Program-made: the position numbers and the translations under genes
Part shown: piece after piece, positions 17,762-25,646 of the stretch
Numbering within the stretch: the first letter of the stretch is position 1
How the letters are laid out: every line of letters begins with the position of its first letter
Assembly (NCBI GenBank): GCA_965220185.1
Contig: OZ244807.1
Location: 2,542,001 to 2,606,000, forward strand
Source of the DNA: Azotimanducus sp965220185
Lineage (GTDB): Bacteria > Pseudomonadota > Gammaproteobacteria > Pseudomonadales > Azotimanducaceae
Direction: 5' to 3'
Length of the DNA stretch: 64,000 nt
Notes under the pieces: generated by a model
Told to the model about the DNA's origin: nothing
The model's database searches: none
Seen by the model: the letters and a program-made list of their open reading frames with translations, nothing else

Positions 17762-18925
17762 CTAATCTGCCTGCATTCCGAGAACTCGTCCTACTTGAGT
17801 TGGTTTGACACCGAGCACTAGTGCCGCTCTCGTAGTCGAGAGCGCACCCTCGCCCAAACCGGCTGCGACCATCTGAAGTAGCGCGCTACCGATTCGATGA
17901 CGCTTGACTGCATAGTAGTCTGGCCCTCCTTGGCCTTTCTCACGCTCGGCGCGTGTCATCTTCCACTGCTGGCGAAACCTCTCAGCAAGCCGGGAATAGA
18001 GTGATCGGCTAATCTTGCCGGAACGATTCAGCCGATACGCCACGAGCGCCCGACTGACCTTCCAGTTTGTGGCGACTCCTGCGATTGCATCCATCAACTC
18101 GTCAAACTCGTAGTCTGAAGCATCAAACGCCTCGACCACAGACGACGGCAGCAAGTACTCACTCGCCACGTCATTGCAAAACCACTCGATGTCCGATTCG
18201 CTGTCCGCGCCACTGATCCCCGTGTGCCCGAGCAGCAGGTGCACCATTTCATGGAGCAGGGTGAACGACCAAGCAGCGCGCGCATCGTTGCTATTGATGA
18301 CGATGAACGGGGCGAGCTGACAGCTAAGCACGAATCCGCGAAAGGCTGTCGTCTCAAGAGCAGTGTGGTGGCTGCCGAGATCCCCTTGCAGCAGCACATA
18401 CACGCCTGCTCGCTCAGCAGCATCGCGCAGTTTCTCGAATTCACCTTGCGCGGTGCCTATGTCAGACGCGCTCTCCAACACCTCTCGCAAAGCTCGCAGT
18501 ACCCGCTCGCGCCCCTCGGCCATTGAGACCGTCCCAACGAATGCAACTTTCTCGGCATCATCGTCCTCAAGTTCACTGCGCACAATTCCCTGACGCGCAA
18601 TCACATTGCGAACAAGCGCCTTCACCAAGGCGTCTTGCTGTTTCGATGGCGCATCGTAGTTTAGCGTCCTGAAATCCGTGCCAATTTCACTCGGACGCGG
18701 CGGCTCATCCAAGTAGAAAGCAATCAAAGGCCGTCGATAGCTTTCGGCCATCCGCGCAAGCTGAGAGCGTGTTGGCTGGATAGCGCCAGACTCCAATGCG
18801 GCGAGGCGCTCTGCCGGCTCAATGCCTCTGGCACCGCCAATTTGCACCTTCTTCGCCGCATCGAGCAGCGTCAAGCCTGCGCTCTCCCTCGCCCAGGTCA
18901 GCAGATCTGGATTGACTTCCGGCAC
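17762..18925 (-). CDS. XRE helix-turn-helix plus ImmA/IrrE metallopeptidase
   Basis: 387 residues. N-terminal helix-turn-helix (LLTWARESAGLTLLDAAKKV, residues 8-27; further residues to about 70) is followed by an ImmA/IrrE peptidase domain with the zinc motif HEMVH (about 226) and a distal SDIEWFCNDVASEYLLP segment holding the third ligand. Such proteins act as repressors that are switched by proteolysis, or as antitoxins of PIN toxins. Sitting between the small partner protein (6 bases upstream) and the PIN gene, it may sense infection and control release of the PIN nuclease or of the whole cassette. Confidence 0.82.
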   Translation of the reverse strand: MPEVNPDLLTWARESAGLTLLDAAKKVQIGGARGIEPAERLAALESGAIQPTRSQLARMAESYRRPLIAFYLDEPPRPSEIGTDFRTLNYDAPSKQQDALVKALVRNVIARQGIVRSELEDDDAEKVAFVGTVSMAEGRERVLRALREVLESASDIGTAQGEFEKLRDAAERAGVYVLLQGDLGSHHTALETTAFRGFVLSCQLAPFIVINSNDARAAWSFTLLHEMVHLLLGHTGISGADSESDIEWFCNDVASEYLLPSSVVEAFDASDYEFDELMDAIAGVATNWKVSRALVAYRLNRSGKISRSLYSRLAERFRQQWKMTRAEREKGQGGPDYYAVKRHRIGSALLQMVAAGLGEGALSTTRAALVLGVKPTQVGRVLGMQAD

Positions 18926-18930
18926 GGTCT

Positions 18931-19407
18931 CTAAGCGCTCTTGTGATCAGGTGACGTCAAAAGCACGCGCAGCGCGTTCAATACTCTACGAGGATTTGAT
19001 CGGTGCATGGCCATCCCAAGCCAGTATGCCGCTTCCTCGCGGCCCATGGCCTCGATGCCTTCTGCGACCGCTCGCATTCGCTCGCGGCTTCGCATCGGTG
19101 CAAGCACTCGGAACAAGAGCCCTAGCGTAAGCGCAATATCTTCGGTCAACGGAATTGGCCCGAACTCGCCTTCAACTGACACAGGTCGCACACCAACCTC
19201 CGCAAGACGCCTTCGTACACGGTGCTCAACCAATCCGAGATTCCTGCCTCGAAGTCCACCAACACGGCGCGGCGCGGTCAAATTCGGCGTGGACGCATTG
19301 GGGATCTGCCAGACCTCAAACGAATCGTCGGCAAGCCCAAAGTGCCGCACACGAAGCTCGTAAGCGGGCGCTGACACGCCTTGACCGACTGACAGTGACG
19401 CAGTCAC
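18931..19407 (-). CDS. Small conserved partner of the DUF499 ATPase (DUF3780-like or DUF7680-like)
   Basis: 158 residues, overlapping the end of the ATPase gene by 4 bases (translational coupling). The N-terminal half is beta-rich (YELRVRHFGLADDSFEVWQI), then GLRGRNLGLVEHRVRRRLAE and a helical C-terminus with RERMRAVAEGIEAM followed by EEAAYWLGMAMHR. No catalytic motif is visible. A small uncharacterised protein stands at this place in related DUF499-DUF1156 clusters; I am not certain which DUF name applies. Confidence 0.6.
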   Translation of the reverse strand: MTASLSVGQGVSAPAYELRVRHFGLADDSFEVWQIPNASTPNLTAPRRVGGLRGRNLGLVEHRVRRRLAEVGVRPVSVEGEFGPIPLTEDIALTLGLLFRVLAPMRSRERMRAVAEGIEAMGREEAAYWLGMAMHRSNPRRVLNALRVLLTSPDHKSA

Positions 19408-22406
19408 GCTTGTCCCTGACGTGCTTGCGCCGTTGCCTCAACATAGGCGGCAGAAGTCGCGAAACGTGTGAGCCGTTCCGCGAGTGTTTCGGGTTGATCG
19501 CCGCTGAGTGCCAATCCTTCGGTGAACACGATCTCAAATTTTGTTTCTAGATTGTGTTGAGCCGCATCACGAATCTGCTGCTGCAAGAATTCGCGAATCG
19601 GCTCGGCATCACCGATTGACCCTTCGAACTCAAAACTGAGCTCGCCACCCTGCTGCGTCTCATAGCCGCCCTCAAATCGAGCTTTCTTCTCGGCATCAGG
19701 TACACCACCGACGACTGGCACGAGTCGCAATCCATCGCCAGTATCGAACACGCGAATCGTCATGCGCTCAATCGCATGGAACCTGCGACCTCGCGCCTGC
19801 TCGAATAATTTTGCCAAGGCTTCCTTCAGTACGCCTTCCGCACGCAATGCCTCCTGTGTCGGTGACGGCGTTGGCGCCGGGTCAGGCGTCGGCGGCTGCG
19901 GCACCGGATCGGCATCGCCGTCCGCATATTTGTCTGGTTCAGGTCGTGGCCAAACACCCTTGCTGCGCGCGAACGCCATCGTCAGAACACTTGCCTGCTC
20001 GCTGATGTCGATTGACGCCATCGGATCGCCGGGGCCAGAAATAAGCTCGCCTTGCACATAGATGTACTCATTCGACTCAATGCCTTTGCGGACACCGCGC
20101 AGGAATACATCGTCTCCGACCAGCATGGGCAGCGACGGGTCGCGGCGAAATTCGCTACGCAGCTTAAGGGTCGTCACCTGTCCCTTGCGCAGCGGCGTGC
20201 GGTCGCGCACGTAGGTCGGCGAATCCGGTTCATCTTCGCTCGTTCGCAGCTTGTTGAGGTCGCGCAGCAGTCGAACGACTTGCCGCTGCCCGGCGCCGGG
20301 CCGGTCTGACGTGGACGGCGTGTCAATCGCGGTGTAGGCCAGATCGATGTCTCCACTGGGGAGACGATTGCGAGACGGATAGAATACATGGCGATAGCAT
20401 TGCTGCACAGCGAGCGCAAGACCGGCTTCGGAACGCGATTCCAGTTCTCTTACCTTCGCTTGCTGATGCTCCGCGAGTTCCGCCATGCGGTCGGCTTGCT
20501 TGAGCCTCAAGAGTGCGAGTCGACGGCGTACTTGCCGCCGCATATCCTCCTTTCGCGCTTCATCCGCCGCGACAAACACCAGATTGTTTCGCAGTTTACG
20601 GATCGCCGACCCTTGCGCACCGCGATACTGAAAGATGCGGCCCACAAGTTCCGGCACTTCTTCGACAACGCCATCAATGGATACGCCGTCGTAGGAGAGC
20701 ACGACGAGGCGCGGCTTCCCGTCTGCGTCATCGTCAGGCACATCGAACGGGCCCCCGGGGAAGCGAACCATCTCGAACACATTGCTGGAGAAGATCTCTC
20801 CAATGCGATCATCCAAATGCTCACGAACTTCTCCAGCATCAAGGTTGCGCTCTTCGGTCTGAATCAGCCTGATGAGGTTCGGCTCCGCCATAAATCGCAT
20901 CGGCGCGCCGGCTCGATCATCCATGAATGCCGACTCGGTAATGAACGCCTTACGCGCATCTTCAATGAAACTGATATTGGTCAGCGGTCCGAGTATGGAA
21001 TAGCGAAGCCTCTCCGATGTCACACCTTTCAGCGGTTCGTTAAACGCCAAGGTGTGCAGAAAGGTTGTGCGGGCGACATAGCCCGCAAACGGCGGCATGT
21101 CCGCGTGCTTTTCAGCGTCAATGCGCTCTGCGAGCGCCGGACTCTGCTCCGCACCCGCGATGTCACTAGCAATCGCTGGCGAAAAGGCTGATTGACCAAG
21201 TCTCGTCACGATCTCCTGCCGAATTCCATTCTCGCCGAGATTGATGTGGTGGAGATGAATCGCGTGCGCATCATCAGGCTTCGTTTCCCACAAGTTGGCG
21301 ACCGTCCTGCCGAGCAAGCGGAGCATGCCGCGCACACGCTGAAAGCCAGAAAGCGTAAATGCTTTTTCCGTCAGGGTATCAAGCACCTCCGGATGGAATG
21401 GGTAGCTGCGATAGAAGCGATCAACCGTCTCTCTCCGGGTAGCGCGAGGGTCAAGATTTTCTGTGTTCGCACGCCAAAGTGATTCATATGCAGCAACCGC
21501 CGATTTGGAGCCGGACTCGTCCACCGACTCAAAGAGGCGCCTGCGCAAGACCAGAGGATATTCGTCAGCCGTCGTAGGATTTAAGAGTGTCGCTTTTCGC
21601 GCGGACACGCTCTCAGCTTCGGCAATACGGTCGGCAATGAACTGGTTTTCTTCCGAATAGGCGTCAATGGCCCTTCCGCTGCTGCCGATTGCCAAGGTGT
21701 AGACAAGCGCGGCGTTCGGAGCGGTCTCAACTGCCTTGAAGAGCGATGTCAGGAACGCGGTCAATTGTTCGGCATCTTTTGACTGCCCTTTGACTTTGCG
21801 CAGGTACACTGAGAGCTCATCAAGCAGGATAAGCACTGGTTGCTCACCGAATAATTCGCGTAGCGTTTCAGAGCCGGGTGCGACTCGCTCTTCGTCGCTG
21901 CGACGCACCCGCTCGTATCCCTTCGCACCCTTCAGATCATAGGCAATTTCTCCCCAAGGAGTGTATGCGCGAACGCCTTCGGTGCCAAAAGACCGTCCGT
22001 TGGCAGGATCGGCGTTTTCCCCATCAAACGCCGCCAGTTGCACCTCGCCTGCTGGCAACTTGGCGGGATCCACGAATTCGGAGAGATTGGGCACGCGGCC
22101 GCCGAGTCCTCGCGTGGCGTGCGCAAGCGCAATCAGCCCGTGAGTCTTTCCGCCCCCATAGGAGGTATCAAGACGAAAGATCGCCGCAGCGCTTCCTACA
22201 CCACACCAGCGGTTCGCAACGCTTGCAAGCAAGTCACGCAGACCTTGAGTCGGATATGAATTGGCAAAAAAGGCGACAGGGTCCGTGTACTCCGCCCCCG
22301 AATCGCCTCGAACAACACGCGCCAAATCCGCCGCGAAATCCGCCTCCACCATGCCCGTCAGCACATCCTGCCTCGGACGACAAGTTTCAAAAACAGTCCG
22401 CATCAT
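19404..22406 (-). CDS. DUF499-family ATPase of a defence cassette
   Basis: 1000 residues. Walker A is RLDTSYGGGKTHG (78-90) and Walker B VLILLDELSVYL (191-202), giving an AAA-type ATPase; DUF499 proteins are large P-loop ATPases found in defence islands with DUF1156 methylases. After the ATPase region comes a coiled-coil stretch (about residues 640-680), then a Pro-rich linker (PVPQPPTPDPAPTPSPTQE, about 850) and a small C-terminal domain. First gene of the minus-strand operon; the ATG ATG start has no strong ribosome site. The intergenic region upstream (22407-22621) must carry its promoter. Confidence 0.85.
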   Translation of the reverse strand: MMRTVFETCRPRQDVLTGMVEADFAADLARVVRGDSGAEYTDPVAFFANSYPTQGLRDLLASVANRWCGVGSAAAIFRLDTSYGGGKTHGLIALAHATRGLGGRVPNLSEFVDPAKLPAGEVQLAAFDGENADPANGRSFGTEGVRAYTPWGEIAYDLKGAKGYERVRRSDEERVAPGSETLRELFGEQPVLILLDELSVYLRKVKGQSKDAEQLTAFLTSLFKAVETAPNAALVYTLAIGSSGRAIDAYSEENQFIADRIAEAESVSARKATLLNPTTADEYPLVLRRRLFESVDESGSKSAVAAYESLWRANTENLDPRATRRETVDRFYRSYPFHPEVLDTLTEKAFTLSGFQRVRGMLRLLGRTVANLWETKPDDAHAIHLHHINLGENGIRQEIVTRLGQSAFSPAIASDIAGAEQSPALAERIDAEKHADMPPFAGYVARTTFLHTLAFNEPLKGVTSERLRYSILGPLTNISFIEDARKAFITESAFMDDRAGAPMRFMAEPNLIRLIQTEERNLDAGEVREHLDDRIGEIFSSNVFEMVRFPGGPFDVPDDDADGKPRLVVLSYDGVSIDGVVEEVPELVGRIFQYRGAQGSAIRKLRNNLVFVAADEARKEDMRRQVRRRLALLRLKQADRMAELAEHQQAKVRELESRSEAGLALAVQQCYRHVFYPSRNRLPSGDIDLAYTAIDTPSTSDRPGAGQRQVVRLLRDLNKLRTSEDEPDSPTYVRDRTPLRKGQVTTLKLRSEFRRDPSLPMLVGDDVFLRGVRKGIESNEYIYVQGELISGPGDPMASIDISEQASVLTMAFARSKGVWPRPEPDKYADGDADPVPQPPTPDPAPTPSPTQEALRAEGVLKEALAKLFEQARGRRFHAIERMTIRVFDTGDGLRLVPVVGGVPDAEKKARFEGGYETQQGGELSFEFEGSIGDAEPIREFLQQQIRDAAQHNLETKFEIVFTEGLALSGDQPETLAERLTRFATSAAYVEATAQARQGQA

Positions 22407-22575
22407 GCGTGTCTCGGCGTGGGCGTGCGAGCGAATGGTACTTTAAGCAAGGTGAATCTGCACAATCAATTTTTCAGTTCTTGACGCACGATGTCGAGCG
22501 CATATTCTCGATATGCATGTCCGCAACGCCTATTGAGACATCTACTGATACACGGATACTGGGCGTATATTACTG

Positions 22576-22606
22576 TGAAATTTGGAATGCATACGTCCAA
22601 ATTTCA
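22576..22606. promoter_or_regulatory. Palindromic operator candidate before the AAA_14 gene
   Basis: TGAAATTTGGA - 9 bases - TCCAAATTTCA, perfect 11-bp arms, ending 15 bases before ATG 22622. Its AT-rich, two-half-site form and position over the likely promoter/leader suggest an operator or an RNA hairpin blocking the start. It lies in the divergent region shared with the DUF499 operon. Confidence 0.5.
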
Positions 22607-22621
22607 TGGTAAATTCTCACA

Positions 22622-23776
22622 ATGATTTCTCGCAACGCACATCTCAACAACCTCACAGCGCTCTTGCAAGAGAGCCCCGTTGTCGCCATGATCGGCGCTC
22701 GGCAGGTGGGCAAGACAACGCTCGCGCAACAAATACTGCGCGCCTACGACGGCCCCGCAACACATTTTGATCTCGAATCCTCAGAAGACCTTGCGCAGCT
22801 CGCTGACCCCCTGCTCACGCTCTCGCCGTTGCAGGGGCTGGTAGTCATTGACGAAGTGCAGCGCAGGCCCGACCTGTTCCCAAGCTTGCGCGTGCTCGCG
22901 GACCGGCGGCCATTGCCTGCGCGATTCCTCGTGCTTGGCAGCGCATCGCCTGATCTGCTGCGACAAAGTTCAGAGTCGCTCGCCGGACGCATCGCCTACT
23001 ACGAGCTGCCTTGCCTGTCCCTGTCCGAGGTCGGTCCGACGGACTTGGAAAAGCTATGGCTGCGAGGCGGGTTTCCTGCCTCCTTCACCGCGCAATCAGA
23101 TGGGGCGAGCAATCGCTGGCGCAAGGATTTTGTGCGGACGTTTCTTGAGCGCGACTTGCCTCAGTTGGGAATCACAACATCCGCAACCATGCTGGAGCGA
23201 TTCTGGGCGATGCTCGCGCACTATCACGCGCAGGTCTGGAACGGATCGGAACTCGCAAGGGCATTTGGCGTCTCTCATCATGCGGTACGCCGTTATCTCG
23301 ACGTGCTGGCATCCACGTTCATGGTTCACAGCCTGCGTCCGTGGTATGCCAACATCTCAAAACGCCAAGTCAAATCGCCCAAGGTGTACATTCGGGACGC
23401 TGGGATTTTGCATCATCTGCTTGATATTGATTCTATGCAGTCGCTTCACCGCCACCCAAAAATCGGCGCTTCCTGGGAAGGTTTCATCATTGAGAATATC
23501 ATCCGCACGCTCGATGCCGATGATCGTCAGTGCTACTTCTGGGCTGCGCATTCTGGGGGGGAGATAGATCTGGTCATACATCAAGGCGGGCGGCTTCGAG
23601 GCTTTGAAGTCAAGCACACAAGCTCGCCAGCCATTACGCCTTCCATGCTCCGCGCCCATGAAATCCTCGGGCTAACAAGTCTCGACGTGATTCATGCGGG
23701 CGCGAAGACCTTTCCGCTCGCCGAGAATATCCGGGCTGTCGCTGCGCATCGGATGGTTGAAGACTTGGCCTTATGA
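22622..23776 (+). CDS. AAA_14 / DUF4143 ATPase
   Basis: 384 residues. Walker A GARQVGKTT (25-33) and Walker B LVVIDEVQRRPDL (78-90) form the AAA_14 domain; VLGSASPDLLRQSSESLAGR follows. The C-terminal DUF4143 part has RFWAMLAHYHAQVWNGSELA and WEGFIIENI, then GEIDLVI and GFEVK, the positions of a PD-(D/E)XK-like nuclease core (D...ExK). The function of this common family is unknown; proposals include toxin-like or DNA-processing ATPase. It is divergent from the defence operon and shares its promoter region. Confidence 0.88.
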   Translation: MISRNAHLNNLTALLQESPVVAMIGARQVGKTTLAQQILRAYDGPATHFDLESSEDLAQLADPLLTLSPLQGLVVIDEVQRRPDLFPSLRVLADRRPLPARFLVLGSASPDLLRQSSESLAGRIAYYELPCLSLSEVGPTDLEKLWLRGGFPASFTAQSDGASNRWRKDFVRTFLERDLPQLGITTSATMLERFWAMLAHYHAQVWNGSELARAFGVSHHAVRRYLDVLASTFMVHSLRPWYANISKRQVKSPKVYIRDAGILHHLLDIDSMQSLHRHPKIGASWEGFIIENIIRTLDADDRQCYFWAAHSGGEIDLVIHQGGRLRGFEVKHTSSPAITPSMLRAHEILGLTSLDVIHAGAKTFPLAENIRAVAAHRMVEDLAL

Positions 23777-23787
23777 GGTGATCGACA

Positions 23788-24711
23788 CTAGCTGGCAAGG
23801 AGCGCTGACAACGCCTCCATCGAAGCCCGCATCGAAGCCTCATCCATCGCCTGTAGCCGTATGCGCGACGCGATGAAATGCGTCATGCCCAATCGATCTT
23901 GCAGCGCTTCGATGCGCGCGCGCACTTCATCGCCTGTCCCCACGCAGGCAATCTCATCGATCATCGCGTTCGGCTCAGGCTCGATGCGCCGCAAACGTCG
24001 CTCCTTGGCAATCAACTCGCGTGCGCGCTGCAACATCAGTTTATCCTCGGAGATAAACACCGTGCGCATCACCGGCACCATGCTCGGCGGCTCGTGTCCG
24101 TGTACCCGGCACGCCGCGCGGTGCTCTCGGTACTTATCCTCAAGACTCGATGTGCTTTCCGCAGGCGACGCCAGATAAGGCAATCCAAGCGACCCCGCCT
24201 GCTCAATCGCCTTAGGGCCGAAGGCCGCCACCACCATCGGCGGATGCGGGCGCTGCTTAGGTCTAGGCGAAAGCCGCCGGTGTGCCTCACAGCCCGGCAC
24301 CGGCTCGCCTTTGAGAAGGCTCAAAATAGCCTCGAGATGCGCTGAGAACATCGCACGCTTGTTGCTTTGCTCGACACCGAAAGCGGCGAACGTATCGGGA
24401 TCAAATCCGCGACCGAGCCCAAGCAGGAGTCTTCCGTCGCAGAGGTTGTCGAGCGCCGCGATCTGCTCGGCGGCGGCGAGCGGCGCCCGCAGTGGCAGCA
24501 GGTACGAGGTCGTCGCAAGCTGAATGCGCGTGGTGAGCGCCGCAGCGGCGGCAAGCATCATTAGCGGGTCAGGCAGCGAGAAGGGCTGCGTCAAGTGATT
24601 CTCTGGCAGCCAGAATGACTCGAACCCCAAGGATTCGGCGATCTTCGCTTGGCGCGCGATCGACAACCCGCCTTCCAACACCCAAGGCGTTGTTCCGACA
24701 TGCAGCCTCAC
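23788..24711 (-). CDS. Luciferase-like (LLM class) oxidoreductase
   Basis: 307 residues from GTG 24711, which overlaps the stop of the upstream gene as GTGA; a start at 24732 would add 7 residues. TIM-barrel luciferase fold: LHVGTTPWVLEGGLSIARQA, GFESFWLPENH, the RIQLATTSYLLPLRAP segment and GLGRGFDPDTFAAFG. It probably oxidises a small organic molecule with a reduced flavin or F420. No substrate can be named. The translational overlap shows it forms a two-gene operon with the secreted protein upstream. Confidence 0.82.
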   Translation of the reverse strand: MRLHVGTTPWVLEGGLSIARQAKIAESLGFESFWLPENHLTQPFSLPDPLMMLAAAAALTTRIQLATTSYLLPLRAPLAAAEQIAALDNLCDGRLLLGLGRGFDPDTFAAFGVEQSNKRAMFSAHLEAILSLLKGEPVPGCEAHRRLSPRPKQRPHPPMVVAAFGPKAIEQAGSLGLPYLASPAESTSSLEDKYREHRAACRVHGHEPPSMVPVMRTVFISEDKLMLQRARELIAKERRLRRIEPEPNAMIDEIACVGTGDEVRARIEALQDRLGMTHFIASRIRLQAMDEASMRASMEALSALLAS

Positions 24712-25571
24712 GGCTGTCGCTGCTGCGCCCACTGCATCAGGCGCAAGCTGCTGCGCAGCGCATCAAGGTGCCTGTCGGATGCGAAATCGCGGTACAAGGG
24801 ATCATCCGCCAAGAAGACGCAGGTTTGTTCGCCGCACTGAAAGTCGGTGCGCTCGCCGAATCGATTGCGGGCCGGACCGTAGCGGCCAAACCTGCCTTCG
24901 CGCCCGAATCGCCAGAAAGCTTCCCAAGTGGCGGGCGCTTGTCCGGGAATGGTCTCTTGAATCGCATTGATTGTCTCATCCGCCAGGCTTGAGACCAACT
25001 CGGAAGGCTCGCCCACATCACCAAGCAGCGCGTCGCAAGGAATTGATTCGAGCCGCCCTGTCAAGGCCTCGGAATCAATCGGATAGATGCTCAGCCTGTC
25101 GCGCATCGACAATCGCCAGAAGCGGCTGAAGTAGATAGGCACCACATAAACAGGCACGCTCATGTCCTGCAAATGCGTCATCAGCTGGCCGACGACCGAG
25201 TAGTATTCGAGCAGATCGCCTGCTTCGAGCGCCTTTGTCGTGAGACGCTCGAAGCGCGCGTGAAGGCGCGTTTGCACAAGCCAGAAGAGGTGCTTGGATT
25301 TTTCGGCCTCGCGCTCGTAGAAACCCCAGCGGAAGCTACGCACCACGGGCGATCCGGCTTCCTTGACCGAGCTGCGCGCGATGTAGCGCACTTGCAGCGG
25401 AGTCAGCACCGGCAAGCCAGCGTCGGGGGCGCACAGGTTGAACTGGCGCGCCGCCACGAAGGTCATTCGCTGATGCGTCTCCCCTTCGTAGCACCACGCC
25501 ACCTGCGCGAGCAGCAGCAGGCCGAGCACACTTGTCTTGAATGTCAACTTCACTTCATTGAATGCTATCAC
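24708..25571 (-). CDS. Secreted protein, zinc-dependent phospholipase C / S1-P1 nuclease-like
   Basis: 287 residues. A signal peptide is evident (KLTFKTSVLGLLLLAQVAWC). The mature start YEGETHQRMTFVAARQFN and a central QLMTHLQDMSVPVYVVP recall the His/Asp zinc positions of the phospholipase C and S1/P1 nuclease superfamily, but I cannot place all metal ligands. Cys pairs (CDALL, FQCGEQTC) suggest a periplasmic or exported protein with disulphides. Divergent from prc (75 bases apart). Confidence 0.55.
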   Translation of the reverse strand: MIAFNEVKLTFKTSVLGLLLLAQVAWCYEGETHQRMTFVAARQFNLCAPDAGLPVLTPLQVRYIARSSVKEAGSPVVRSFRWGFYEREAEKSKHLFWLVQTRLHARFERLTTKALEAGDLLEYYSVVGQLMTHLQDMSVPVYVVPIYFSRFWRLSMRDRLSIYPIDSEALTGRLESIPCDALLGDVGEPSELVSSLADETINAIQETIPGQAPATWEAFWRFGREGRFGRYGPARNRFGERTDFQCGEQTCVFLADDPLYRDFASDRHLDALRSSLRLMQWAQQRQP

Positions 25572-25646
25572 GCATTGACGATGATACAGTTAAGGCAAAG
25601 CGCATCCGCTCGCATCGCGCCAAAAGTCGGTAGAATCAAATCGCTT

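Noticed and set aside
11214..22406. Assignment of the cassette to DISARM or BREX
   Set aside because: Characteristic DrmA/DrmB/DrmC or PglZ/BrxC/BrxL proteins are not present; only a methylase and a helicase are shared in kind.
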